From contig NC_058496.1 in assembly GCF_020382885.2 (NCBI RefSeq), positions 8,610,501 through 8,674,500 of the forward strand: 64,000 nucleotides of DNA. The letters run 5' to 3'. Made by a program: the position numbers and the translations under genes. Below are positions 49,001 through 62,796 of the stretch, piece after piece. Each line of letters begins with the position of its first letter. Within the stretch, counting starts at the first letter, position 1. This DNA comes from Scatophagus argus. Lineage: Eukaryota; Chordata; Actinopteri; Scatophagidae. A model generated the notes under the pieces. That model had not been told where the DNA came from and did not search any database. It worked only from the letters and a program-made list of their open reading frames with translations.

Positions 49001-52000
49001 GATTTCTTTACCTAAAAATGATTGAATTCATCTCCAAAACTATATCGGCCCTGAAAATGTTGCTGATTACCCAAGGCAGACTGACGATGTTCTGTGACTA
49101 GCTATCAGACTCTGTTACAACAAAGACCTGGTCTGAAGTCCTAAATATCTTCAAGCTTTTACAGCCTATTAACCCTTATAACCTTGTTTTTATAAACAGA
49201 TATTTGCATAAAAAGGGTACGCTGAGGCTCTAAGGGTTACTCCACTATAATGACCAGTCCAAACAGAAACCATCAGCAGGACTATGACCACATTTAGATG
49301 AATAAACTGCTTTACAGAAAACGCTGAAGCACAAACAGTAGAAAAATGTTTCATTTTTCTTTGAGACAATGTTTACTCTGTGTGTAAAGGAACTCAAAGT
49401 TTGCTGAAATGTCCTTAAGGCATGTATCGGCTGTAGCATGCAACCACAGGAAACAGGACAGTGGATTACAGTCAGTGTCTGTCGTGTCAGATGACGCTTG
49501 CCATTTTATTGCAGGGAATTTTACATTTGTGTATGTGCGTGTGTATCCAAGTCAGAACTACATCAATTACTCTAAACTGAAATTTACGACAGGATATTTG
49601 ACATTAATGAGGCTTTTATCCATCATCAGGGCTGAGGGCTCACCCAGTAGGGCGGAGTTTCCATCTCCCAGGGGAAAGCGTTGGTAACGGGGCACGTTGA
49701 AGGGGGGCAGGAGGTGAAATTTCCTCTCCAACAGAGGCTCCAAGCGGGAGGCGGAGGGATCAGCAGGGTGGAACAGGTTATAGACCTGCTGACAGGCAGG
49801 CCGCAGCTGAGCCACTGGGGAGAGAAATCGAACCAAACACATGAGAAAGGAGAGGGAAAGTATCTACGGACCCCTCCGCTCAGATGGAATACTTAAGACA
49901 CCCACTCTGTTCTTGAAAACGTGATGCTGACAAGCTTTTAAATCTTGGTATTGACAACCAGACAAACATCTAACATTTTTATGATGAAAAATAACTAGAT
50001 ATGCCCCCTACAGTTCACCATGCCAGCTGGTGCGTCCCCATCTCATTTTAACCTTTTTGCATTTATGGAGACATAAAAACGACTCTTGCACAATGCGTCA
50101 TATGCAACATAAATAATGTTTGCCATTATTGATTACATTATAACGCGCAGCCCTCTGTTCAAATTAGCTTACCATCCAGCATAGGAATGACAGTCTTTCT
50201 CAGGGCGAGCACCAAGCCCAGCGGAGAGCCAAACAGAAAGAAGTCGGACACCTCAAAGTCAAACTTCCCCAGGGAGCCTCCATCCAGCATAGTGCTGCTG
50301 CTTGACCTGCGTGAGGCTGCGTCATTCCGCAAGACACTGGAGTGTAAGCTGGAAGGACAGCACAAAGTCATTTCCTACTGTAGCACCAAAAACACATAAA
50401 ACAAGCACTGACTTCTCCCAGGTAAGGATTTTTTGTCATCCCACGCTCAACGCACCTGGACAGGAAGGCCTGGTGTTGCTTTATGGTGTCCAGTTCATAG
50501 GTGGAGGAGTCGCTTCTCTTGCGTGGAAGTTGTCTCTTGGTCTCGTCACCTGCACTGGCACGAGGAATGTCGATGTTACTGCGACTGAGGTGCCGGCTGC
50601 CCTCCAGGGTCGGAGAGGCTGACCCGTGCCCGCTGTTGACAATGATGCCAGGAGAGAGGAGGTCCTGGTCCTGAGGGGGCAAAGGGAGGAGCACTTGTTA
50701 TGAAAACTTAATATCTTAATATATGATAAAAATGTTTGCAATGCTCTAATTATAGTTCTAGGGCATATTTTCAGAAGCAATTTGGAAGCATATTTAAATT
50801 TTGATGTAATTATATCTGTGTTTGATGCAGGTGTCAGAGTCTCTCACCTGTACACTGACAACACTGCCCCTGCGACTGCTGTTCTGGCTCTCATTAACTG
50901 TCTGATTGCTACTGCAGAGTGCATCAAATCCCAAGATTCCCCCGACGCAGTCCCCAATGAGGCATACCTGGAGAGGTCAAGAGTGAGACATAAAGTTAAT
51001 AAAACAAATGGTCATATTTCTGATTCACTGTACATCCGTTTGAAACATCTATGCACCTGCTCCAATACAGCTCAATTACACAAAGTGAATCTGCTCATAA
51101 AAAGCTGTTTACATATGAAAAACATGTTAGCATAAGAAACACATGGGTGTGTACCATGATGTGGGGAATCAAATCAATAAGGTGTGTGTGTAATATTTAG
51201 CTATAAAGGGTAAAAATCCAGTCAAGAGATCAGGTTTGGGTGTGGTATTGTGATTACAGTGCTGATAGGTTCATAGGACAGCAACTGACCTGGCCAGAGA
51301 AGGCTGCCCCATCCAGAGATTTTATGAAGTCTGTATACACCTGATTGGCTCGGACGATGACGGTGGCCACGGCGTCCTGGTACTGTGGAGCAGAGGTGGC
51401 CAGGAGGGGGAGGGCTGCCAGGGGGATGTGGTCCTGGCTGCTGGACAGACAACCCTCATCGTAGCTGTATGGGCTCAGGCTGCGCAAAAGAGGTAAATTA
51501 ATAAAATATAATCAAACACAGTCAATAAACAAGAACCTTCAGTCGTTATCCACACTGCTTGCAGCAAGGAGAAGAATATGTGCATGTGTGCCCTCTTACT
51601 TTGACACCAGGGAGAAGGCCTCGGCACAGATGGCAGGGCAGGGTACCAAGCGGATGGCGATGCGTCCCAGCGCAGCAGGGTAGTGAACACGCATGACTGT
51701 GTCAAAAGCCGTACTAATCGTATTGACATCGGCCTGCTTGCTGCTCTGGTCCCCTCCGCCTGTGTCCAGGATGTTCCCACCGTGCAGAACCAAGATCAGC
51801 ACATGGATCTTGGAAGGCTGCAGACACTGCTGAGACGAGCTCTCCTGAAAGCAGAAAATTAAAGGCAGGGTGATGGGTGGGGATGGCGAAGAACAGCTCT
51901 TGGAGGATGTTCAACAAATGATATTTTTACTCATGAAAACATCCATTTCATCAGCAGGACAACATGCTTACTGGGTGGGGAAAATCACAGATAAACAACA

Positions 52001-55000
52001 ATGCCTCAGCAATTGCGCAAATTATTTGTGTTTTGTCAGATTTGTGAGTCGCATTCGTGTCCATCTCTTCAAACATGGACCACAGAACAAAATGTTTGTA
52101 CAAACTTCATTTCACAACCAGAGAGAGGTGGGAGAACCATGAAGGGAAACAGAACAGAGCCAACCTGCACCTCCACCTGGACAAATATTCAACTAACGGC
52201 AAACAACAACAACGCTTCCTGAGGACAAGTCACATTAAATTGAACAACATGATGTGCAGTTTTGTTGTTTATGTCTGATACAAAACATTTTCAAAAAACA
52301 GCACTACATGTACACTCAACACGACAGCTGCATGTACACAGGAGTTGAACAGAGGCGAGGTTGAAGTGTAAACATAGATTTGGGTTTGGTCAATGGCGGG
52401 GGGGAAAAAGGGCAGGGGCAGTAAGTACTGGGTTTGATCAGGGGGGTCGGGGGACTCTGTGGAGCTACTGTAGACCACAGTGCACTAGGGCCAAAATGTT
52501 TACTTACTGACTGGTGCCTTGTTACCATGATGGTGGGAATGGGAGAGCTATCGGCTTGGCCGCTAACAGAGCCACGCATCTGAACACAAGAGGACAGAGA
52601 GGCTCAGGGACAAAGCATCCCCTCTCTTATCTTCCAAACTGTAAACCCAATGCAAATGAGCATGTTTATTAAAACGAAATCATGTTTAACAGAAGCTTTC
52701 GGGTCCTGAAGGACACTTTTTTTTGTCCGCGGTTCTGCAGAAATATTTATTTCAGACATGGTTCAGCATCAGAGAAGGCTGGTCAGGGTTGTTTTGCAGA
52801 GACACACACACACATTGTCAGAAAACACGATACCTCATCAAGTCGGTCCTCACTGTTTGCTCTTTCATAGTCCACTGTCATTTCCTTGAACAGCTCACCT
52901 GTAAAAATGCACACACACACATACACATTCTTAACATAAATTATGGAGGAGGTGCGACTGCACGTCGAAATGATCATGTCTTCATCATACCAGGAGTTTC
53001 TTCCGTGTCTGCAGCCTCAATCTTGTCCATGAGGTCATTGGAGTTCCACTTGGCGATTTCCTTTGGAAGGACCTCCTCGCCATCCGAGAAGTCCTCTGCA
53101 GGGAGGCACAAGATAACTTCTGGTCAATTTATGTCTGATTAATATGTGCTTGCTTACTCAGTAATATAATGAAACAGTTGTCAAACTTTGCCCCAAGATA
53201 CGAACAAATAAACTGACTAAGCAGATATAACTCTAGCTGTTGTAAAGCATCACAAATGCATTATATTTTGCAATCTCAAATGGCAAATACATGTGCCAGA
53301 GGACAGTGGACAATAAGTGTTGTGGTTTTAATTACCATAATGGATTTTCAAATGAGGAAAATAAAAATATTATTTATTTACTTCAAAACTATCGCCTACC
53401 GAGAAAAGAACAGTGTGTTTAAATTTACACAAACATATTGGTGGACTCTGTTATCCATTAAATAATATTAATCTGTGATTTAATAAGGATCAGGATTGAA
53501 AAGAGAATATCCAGTTTTGTCCCAGAATTTCTCTCCTGAGACACTCTTGGTACTTTGCCACTATCTTCATTTTTGAGAACCAGGCAGCCAGCTCCTGTTC
53601 ACTTTAGCGTTAGAAAACAATTGCAGATACTTCCACAGCAGTTATACCACAAACTACACAGTAACTATACTACAAATAAACACAACTTGTGTGAAGAAAT
53701 GGAAATCATTTTATTTCACTGTGACTTGCTTCTCAGAAACACAAAGACCAGAGTCCAAAGGAAAGCCTTTTTTATTAATTAGTATTAGTTTCTAAAAACT
53801 AAGGTGTGTAGGTAAAGAGTTATCAACTGTTTACCTAATTAAATACAATAAATAACATTTTATTCCAGCTTCATTGGCAAGTTGTGTAGTAGTTAGATTA
53901 TAGAAAGGAAGAATATGAAGTACTGCATCACTAGCTTGATAAGGCAAGGGCGTACAATCATCTGTAGATTCAAATCCCTAATCGATGCACACTGAATGTT
54001 GTATCTATGATGAGTTCTCCTCTTCAAGCTTTACTCCTTTTGCACTAAAAGAAAAAAAATATCTCTCCCACACAGAAAAGGGGAACAAGACAGTTTGAAA
54101 TAAACTTGGACATGCATCTCAAGTGATGATTGCTGCAAGAGGACCAGGACCACAAGCAAAACTGAAAGATAGAAATCTAATATCCGCGGCAATCTGAGCC
54201 AAGTCAGTCCGTTTCCAAATTTAATTTGTGTTCCACCATCATGTGATTCATCCAGGCACCAAAGCACAGTCTCTTTGCTCATATACAGCGTGTATGAAGT
54301 TCAATTTGATATACTAACTTCACTATTTAACTTTTAAGTTGAATCAGTTTATTGAATAAAATGCAATGTGCTTTCATTTCAGGCACCCAACATGCACCGA
54401 TTAATCCATGCGAACATGAATACTACAACACTCAATAAATTATCAGATGTCAACACAATTCAGTCTAATGATTTCCAGTTCCAAGATTTATTCAACTTGA
54501 AAAAGGTGAAAACTAATGAGTGCAGCTAAATCAGTAATAATGTAGGAATTGCCAGCATACAAATACTGATGAGTCATTTGAGGGGATGGGTCATTTATTG
54601 CTTGGACATATCATGAATAGTAAAGGATTGAATGTATATGTATGTGTTTGTGTGTGTGTATGTCTGTGTGTGTGTGTGTGTCTGTGTGTGAATGAGGATG
54701 CAGGAACTGAAGTATGTTATGGACTGATGGGACTGATGAGACGATTGTGATTTCTGAACTGGACGTCAGGGTGAGACACCTGGCCCGTGTCCTCGGCCAG
54801 CGGAGAGAACATGGGTGTAACACCACACCCATTTAGTTCAACTGCAGCCCCAAAGCATGATGGGTATCTGGGAAGCTTAAGAACTGATCTGTAGTTGAAG
54901 AGATGCATGCAGAGTCAGCGAAGAAAAGAGCAAGCAGGTTCTTGGAAAAATGAGCACAATATCTAACCATCGACTCTGACCCAAAAATAAATAAATAAAT

Positions 55001-58000
55001 AAAAAAATAAAAAACTGTGGTTACCATGGGCGTCGAAGAACTCCTCATCTGAGCTGTCGTCTGAGTCTCGCGCTATGCTCTGCATCCTCCACTCTGAGAT
55101 GCTGTGACGTGATGGGCTCACTGAAAGATTGCACATGAACAAAAAATTCATTGTTATTTCGGGACATGTGTTTCAGCCTCTCTCTTCCCCTTTTAAAACA
55201 AACACACACGCACACACACTCTATGACAAAGAAATACTGCACAATCTCCCCCAGCCCACACACACACAGTGTTATATAAACATGCAACAGTCTCTGTGGT
55301 GCATTACTTCATCACAGATGGAGTGCTTGGTGGTCAGGGGGGTGTGTGAAAAGTGAGGCCGAATGCTGCAAGCAGACAGACAAGTTACAAGTAGACAGAC
55401 TACCAAATGCCAGCTGAGGAAAATGGCGATAGTAAAAGCAGGCCTTGTCTATCACGTGTCTTCAGTCTATGCTACATATATCATTAGTGCGGTGGGTGGG
55501 GGTGGGGGTTGGGGAGTGTTGCTCCAAGGGGAAGGCTGGTGAGAGGGGGGTACAGCTGTAGCTGTCAGCGAACCAAAGGAAACAGCAGCCGTGGAGGGGA
55601 GGCTCACTACAAAGAGCGTCAGCCTCGTCTGGTCTGTGATGCCAGCACTGCTGCTATAAATAGCCCAGGAGAGAGCCACAGGGGGGAGTTACAGGGGTGA
55701 AACAAGTCAGGGACCAGGTGGCATCTACAGTGCGCGTTGCCTTGAGGCAGGGGTGACACTGTAGATGGGTGTGTTAGGACACGTGGCTCATGATGTCAGC
55801 GCTGTTGCTAAAAATAACCCAGGCGAGTACCACCAAGTTGTTTGGGTGAGATGGATAGTACCACAAACGTGGAGGTGTGGGTAAAAATAGTGGAGTAAAA
55901 ACACTGCAATTAACATCAGGCCTCAGACAGAAAAGTAAAATGTGGTACAAAGCCGAATCAGCATACTAAAAAGCTGCTCCAGACATGTTTGACTTTATTA
56001 ACACTAATTCACCAACTTGAGTTCAAGGCTAATCAGTAAACTCTGATTCCTTCAGCCTGAGCAACTTTCATTGTATAATTTTCAATACAGCTGTTACGGT
56101 ACTTCCTGTGGCGCTCCAAAGTTTTGAGAACGTGAGAAGGGGCATGAAATCAGCCACATGTTGGAAAAATATTTTGGACCGTACTGAGCACACAGTGAGA
56201 CTACAGAAGGAATTATAATGCAGAAGTGGTTTCAGCGGATTATTTTTCCCCTCGCTGTTAAAGTCATAAAATCTCCACCGTCACCAACATTAATTCAAGA
56301 TAGCTGCAGTTTTTTACGCAAAGGCCAGCTAGGATCTTTGATCAGAGCTGAACAGGCGAAGGTCCCATTGCTCCTCACCTCCTCTCTTGGATGAGCGGGA
56401 GGATCGGGATGACGTGGACCACTGCTTGGTGAGTACACCTCGTGGTTGGAGAGTCTCTCCACCTGAGCTGACAACCACCTCCTCAGCCTCTATGGAGCTG
56501 ATCGCCTCTTTAACCTCCTGGTCTTTGTCCGGAGACGGAGCGCCTCCATTGGCCTCTGTGGCCTCCTCTGCCTGACTGAACTGAGCCATCTTCGTTGCCA
56601 GCGCCAGCTGGGTTTCCAGTTCCAGCTGCCGGATGTCCTCCATGGTCAGACCGTACCACTCATCCTGCCAACACCAGGCCTGCCGGTGGGCGCGCACCAT
56701 CACCTTTCTTAGCCCTAGGAGAAATGACGGAAAATATTACACACACATTTCTACAGACTACAAGCTTTCTAAATTTAAATGTGAATTAAATAACCATCCT
56801 ACATAATATTTTTGTTAACAAATTACTATGTTACACAAAAAGACTGTGACTGCATACTCACCAACATCGTGGATGAAGCGTTCTATCTTAGACTGCATGC
56901 CCCAGTAGCGAAACTCCACCTTGCAGAGTTTGTAGGCACACATGATGGGGGTCTTCCCTGGGTTATTGTTGTACTCTTCAATCCAGTCGTCCCGCAGGGG
57001 ACCCCTCTGCGTCTTGACTGACTTGTACAGCCGCGTGTCCTCCTCTACTTTGTAATCGTTGGGGGGGATGGGATCTGTCACTATGTCGATTGGATCTGCC
57101 AAAAACAGCTGCAATGACTAGGAGCCAGGTGTTGGTTCAATTTACTGCATGAATGAGGCTACATAATCTGTGTCTTTGATATCATGTACGATCTGCAATT
57201 ATGTGTTTGAGGCAGTAGAACCTGAATGGCTTGAAATTCGAAATTCTTTTAACTGTCAGATGAATACATACAAGAATAAGTAATTGATCCAAATCATCAC
57301 AATCAAAGTTGTAACTGGGCCACTCCATGCCCCCAAACCATTTCTGAGCAGCAACACTATTCAATAGGCATGCTACCAAATAACAATAATAAAAAAAACA
57401 TATGTAGTAATACTAAACTGCCACAAGTGGGCCACACCTGCTCCTGAAGTTTGAGACACAGGAGGACAAACACCATCACACGAAACCTATTGATTCTAAC
57501 CTGACACCTTAAATAACTCTTGCAGGAAAGGGTCACTTCACTTGTCACATTTGTTCTGTAGTTAGACTACAGTTAATGATCTGCAGTCGGAAAATAGAAG
57601 TAAGTATGCAGTGTGGTGGACCTCGAAATTTAAAGCAGCCTAATGCATACATTAATACTTGGCATTTATGTTGCCTTAATATTTCAGGATCAATATCAAA
57701 CTGTCTCACCAATAGTCCTCTGCCTTTTCTCTGCTGCAGACATGTTGAAGACATCTGCTTGGTTTCCTGTGTCCGGTTTGTAGTAGGTCTCAATATCAAT
57801 GGAGAACTTCTCAACAAAAGGGCAAGTGTATCTGAAGGACCAGAGGCAACAAAATGAAGTAAAACATAACAAGAGCAACTGTAACCCACAAAATAAGAGG
57901 GGTTGTATTATGGGTTGACATCTGCCTTCACTAAGAGACTTGCTTCTACATTGAATGGTTAAAGATCAGAACTATTTTATTAAGAGTGACACCCTCTCAC

Positions 58001-61000
58001 TGCTCAGGATAGAAGACGTGTGAGCCATGCCCATCTGTTGGATCTGAGGCGTCTGCAGCAAAGCTGTCACTGGTTGAATAGATGTGTCAACAGGCACTTG
58101 CAGTCTATCAATATCCTGACAGTATAGTGAGGGGCACATCTCTTTTCAGCACCTCCACGTCTCTGTGTTTGTCAGGCGCCACACAGGCAAACACACTGAC
58201 ACCCTGAGAATGAAGGGCCGTCAACATCTAACAGCCTGGGAGCGCTGCTGGCTACAGGCCGATCTTATGGTCTGCTCTGCAATATTCTGACAACTTGCTC
58301 CGAGGTCTTTATATTCTTTTGAATTTTATTGGGGTCGCGGGGGCGGTGGGGTGGGGCAGCTACGACAGGACTTCAAACTAGACATCATCACACCCACCAC
58401 TAATGGCATTTTGTAGGTATTGCACAGAATACAAGCAAGGTTTGAATCGTCATCTATACTCTAAACGGAGGGATCATTTTTAAATGTGTATCAGCTGCAG
58501 CAGTTAAACACCCATGCACACAGCATCTCTTTTAAACAGATAACAAATTCATAGTTGGCAGAGTTGAATGCACTTGCACTCCCACTCTGAAGGGGTGTGG
58601 AGGTGGCCCTCTTGCAGTAGCAAACCTCACCTAGTACGGGTGTAAGGGTAGGCGTTCCAGGACTCCTCTTCAACCCTCAGTGCTGCTTTGGGCAAGATGG
58701 AGCGGAACCAGCTGGGAATGTGCATGCCAATGTGGTAGACCTTGTGGGTGTACTGGCCCACCCCACCCGGTCCATCTGTGTAGGGTTTATTCTCTAGGAT
58801 CTCTACCCCACTGCCTTCACCACAGCTCTCTTCTCTGCTCTTTTTCTGTAAGAAGAATAAAGAAAGGAAGTTTAAGGTGGTCATGTTTGCACATAAGTAG
58901 TGTTGCGTTAAATGTAAAAATATGAATACAAAATAGCCCCCCATCTTAAACAGATGTCTAAGAAGGAAGTGAAACAAATGAATGTACATGGTGTCCCTCG
59001 GAGATAGGAAATGGACTCAGTCATGTGTTATAGCCAGTAGACGGAAACACAACACAACACAAGTAATAGCTTCCTGAAAGCTATGTCAGCTCTGAATTGC
59101 AAATCAGGAAGCCAAAAGCCAGCTCATGTAGCCACACCTTTCCAACATTTACATTCCAGGTGCACAGAGGAACCCAGGCTTGGGTGGAGCCTACAGATGC
59201 AGTTGAATAGACCGACTGCTAGGTGACTCAAAGCTTCAAAAAGACAAGAATGTGTGGCATTTGTGACTATTATGAAATCAGGAAACGGAAAACCTAAACA
59301 ACAGAGCATAGTCAAAGTGCTGACACTATTAACAACACGGGGTGCAAAGAGCAAGGACCATAAATATCAGAGATTACTTATATACTTTCCACATACAGCT
59401 CAAAGTATGACAAACTTGTGCAGCGCTGGGATAATAGAAAGACAGATTTCTCCAGTCAGTCCGGTCAGAAGAGGCGACGCAGGCAAGGCAGTGAATCAGT
59501 GGAGTAGGGAGGAGGAAGCCATGAGGCATCCAGCACTCCGGACCTCATTACCTCTGACAGGTCATTCATTAGCCACCCGCTCTGCTCTCAACAGCCCAGA
59601 CACAGCTCCAAAGACACAGCACAGACGCCACAGCACAGCCACCACAGCACCGCAAAACAGGCGGTACACAAGAAAGCTGATGTAAACGTCAAGTTTACCA
59701 TCAATACTCTACAAATGTACGTACCTGTGGGAATACACACATGTAAAACAATGAATGTGTCCAAATCACCTCAAATCACAATAAAACGTGTTTCCATTCA
59801 CACAGAGCAGTATGGCTTTTCATTGAAACTGATAAGAAAAAGGTCAGTGCAGTACTGTCAGTACTATTAGCACTGTATTTAGAAAGATAAATTACTAGAG
59901 TACTCTACTTTAATTAGGCTACTGAGAGGTGACTGCAGTTTGCCAAACACAGTGTCACTTCTATACTGCCCTGGAGCGCAGGATAATTTTTTACAGTTCA
60001 CCAGGAAGAGGATTACAAATGGCTGGCCAGGAGTCAGCAGTTCCCTCAGAGGGAAAAGGGAAGAGAGGGAGTAAATAATATGCTTCAAGTTAACACTGAA
60101 AGTGACATTTACGGTAATGATTTTTTTTCATTTGCACAAAACTGTGACACTGGGGGAACAAAAATGAATAAGTAGTTTTCAAGGGGCTCTGGAAATGTGT
60201 TGACTTGCCTTCACGTGAGAGGAAGGGAGGAAGGCTGTCATCTACACTGTCCTATTGTAAAATCCTTTCAGGTCTGGTGCACAAAGACAAGGTGCCCCTA
60301 TGTTCAAGTCCTACCCTAAAACCTCTGCCACATGAGCGCTCTCTCTGTCTCTCCCACCTTTCTTTAAACAGCCTTCAAACCCCTTATAAAATAAAAGCTA
60401 GCACTGTCGAAGCCTACTGCATCTGTGTAGATCCGACTGCTCTGACAGGATGGGAGTCACATCCTGATTTTTTTCCTCTTGCCATCAAGTTTGCGAGACC
60501 TGTTTCCTGTTTGAGATGCAGCTTTTCACTTGACTCCAGCAGATACAGTTGCTTAGTCAGAACATGATAGATGCTTGCAAATGGATGAGATACAGTGAGA
60601 TCCTCTCATATTTAATTTCTCACACATTCCGCATTCCACATTTGCTTCGTACATTACGGCAAATCGCTATGTGGTGATAATGAATTTACAATCAGCTACC
60701 AAATAAGCCGGCGTTGCAAGGGCGAAGGAAAGGTGGCGAGAGCTGAGATGGGGTGGGGCACTGGCTGCTGAGGTGCAGATATGGCCAGACTGTACTCAGG
60801 CCCTGACTTCATCTATGAGGCTTACACAAGGAATGGATCACAGGCAGGCAGGCAGGCCGACATGCTGCAGTTGCCCTGGTAACATACAGCAATGAAGCAA
60901 GGGTATCCACAGACACCAACAAAATCTCTCTTTTCCTTCCACCCCCTCTCTCATTTCTTCCCCTCCCTTCTTCGCAGCCTCTCTTTTTATCCTCCATTTC

Positions 61001-62787
61001 CTCCTTTCATTCACTCCGTCTCTCCAACAGAACCTGACCACCGGTACGCTGCTGATGTCATGGTTGCCGTAGCAACAGAAGCCTCACAGCAACCAGGCTG
61101 TGCAAAGAGGGTGAGGTCAGGGGGAAAGGTAACTATGGGTCACTGAGGTAAGAATTCCTCTTGATTTGTTTACATGCTTGGAAATGCACAGAACAACTTT
61201 TTGCATAGACTAAGACTTTGCAAACCTATTTGTGCATGTGTAACATCTTTGCACAATATCCTGTCTGACATAACTGCATACAGGCAACGCAGAGGACCTG
61301 CAGTTAAGTGTTTCACATGATAAATAGCTCTCCACAATACACAAAAAAAGCAAAGATGCCAAATAAATTATTGAGTACGTAAAAGTGTAGCGCAGAGACT
61401 AGTCTGTGCTGCTTGAAACGTCTTCTTGCTTAGGCACATTGGCTGAGTCATGTTCCCATCCATCAACAGTTCAACTGGATTACCTGCGTTTGGTAAACCG
61501 AGGGGAGAAGATGAGCAAAAGCAACAGCACAAGGTTGTCAACTGAAAATCTGTCCAATATACTCTGTGTACTATTTATAGACTTGTGTTATAACCACTTA
61601 ATATTATTTCCATTTGTGCAAACAAGACAAAGAAATGCTGGGTCCAGACTTACACATACCTTTGTGTTGACTGTAAAGCCACCATAAATTTACCAGATTA
61701 ATGGTCGATGTCACTGGCAAGAGCAACAATGAATATTTCACACGTCTCATGATCCTGGTCTTCTGATGGAAGCCCTCTATCAGAAGACCATCACGATATA
61801 AGATCACTGAAGAAGCAAGGCAGACTGAAACTAGCAAAGTTCCTCAACCTGATCAAGCAGGCCTGTAACTACAACCTGTTCTTCAACAAACGTAAAACCA
61901 TTTGTGATACACATTATATAACCTGCCCAGCTCCAATCCCAACACAACTGCTGAATGTTTAGTCACCACGTGCCTCCAGAGAGAAAAAAAGTTTAAATAG
62001 AAAAATGCACCTAAATGTCTGAATGTGTGGAACACGTCTAAACAACAGCAACTAAGTGATGTTAATTTATTTAAAAACAGTCTGAGTCATTGGGAATGCT
62101 CTCCATGACCCTTCTGTGTATTGCTGCTCATAGCACCTGGCAGTACCACTGGATTAAATAAATCCTGCTTCATGTACACATGTCACAGGAACAGAAAATA
62201 TGTTTCCACGCTGGATAACCAAAGCCGTATAAATCAGCCTTTCCTGCTTGGAGCTATAAACCCTAAAGCTTTTACACAGACACTCAGTCTCCAGCTAAGG
62301 GTCTGGTCAGACAAATGAAACAATCTGACACGGACGAAGCAGGATGTCCACCCCCATCGCAGTCATATGTGTGCACTGAGTTTGCGGCGAGAGTACGGTG
62401 CCCCCACCCTCCTGACGAATAAAAATATGCAGTCTGTGACGGGTGGAAACAACCAGCTTCAGAGAGTTTAAATTGGATAATCTATCAGCACACAAGCTCT
62501 CTTTGTTCCGTTACTCCACCGGCGTCAGACACCTTGTGACCAATCGTTTCATAATTGAGAACACTGCAATCACACTCTTGAAAAACCATCTGTGTTAATG
62601 GATCTCCTCTTTGACGTTATTGTCGCCTGGCTTCCGTATTACTTGGCAGCTTTTCTGCCAGTTGTGTCTGGTTGAGAATTTGGCATGGGATATGGTGTTG
62701 TGACCTCACCTGAATCATATAGAGCTGGGCGATGCGGTACTCCTCCACACTCATGGGCATGGGGATGCGGTACTCCTTGATAAGCAT
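43076..62787 (-). CDS. pitpnm2: Membrane-associated phosphatidylinositol transfer protein 2 (PITPNM2/Nir3)
   Basis: There are 26 coding exons: 62710-62787, 58631-58845, 57710-57831, 56862-57095, 56379-56714, 55025-55120, 52991-53095, 52834-52898, 52508-52579, 51600-51844, 51290-51479, 50848-50967, 50456-50670, 50173-50348, 49644-49814, 48572-48724, 47320-47484, 46094-46375, 45399-45547, 45173-45289, 44833-44949, 44586-44734, 44295-44444, 43985-44165, 43624-43752 and 43076-43444. All phases agree (4,401 nt, about 1,466 residues). Domains: PITP (about 1-250); a FFAT motif EFFDAHE (355-361) for VAP binding at the ER; a lipase-like fold with GDCVGG; DDHD (about 730-1060); LNS2 (about 1195-1330, [13 protein letters not shown] and YVTGRPDMQ). 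The family transfers PI and phosphatidic acid at ER-plasma-membrane contacts. Paralogue choice rests on close resemblance to human PITPNM2 throughout and on arl6ip4 adjacency. Exon 16 has a weak donor. Human PITPNM2 is about 1,350 residues, so some exons may be alternative. Confidence 0.95.
54634..54690. repeat. Imperfect (TG)n microsatellite
   Basis: TG units interrupted by TA and TC, in pitpnm2 intron 6. Confidence 0.85.
54979..55015. repeat. (AAAT)n tract just inside the pitpnm2 exon 6 donor
   Basis: On the transcribed strand this is a U-rich (UUUA)n run starting about ten bases after the GTAACC donor that ends exon 6 at 55025. U-rich tracts in this position can recruit TIA1-type factors to weak donors; that role is inferred. 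Confidence 0.8.
61756..61790. repeat. Perfect 12-bp inverted repeat with 11-nt loop
   Basis: TGGTCTTCTGAT at 61756-61767 and ATCAGAAGACCA at 61779-61790 are exact reverse complements separated by GGAAGCCCTCT. It lies in pitpnm2 intron 1 and has no known identity. Confidence 0.85.
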
Positions 62788-62796
62788 GGTGAATCT

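Noticed and set aside
53880-53985. tRNA- or SINE-like A and B box resemblance (GATTCAAATCCC)
   Set aside because: No cloverleaf can be formed around it and the A-box match is poor; it could be an old tRNA-derived SINE, but this cannot be supported.
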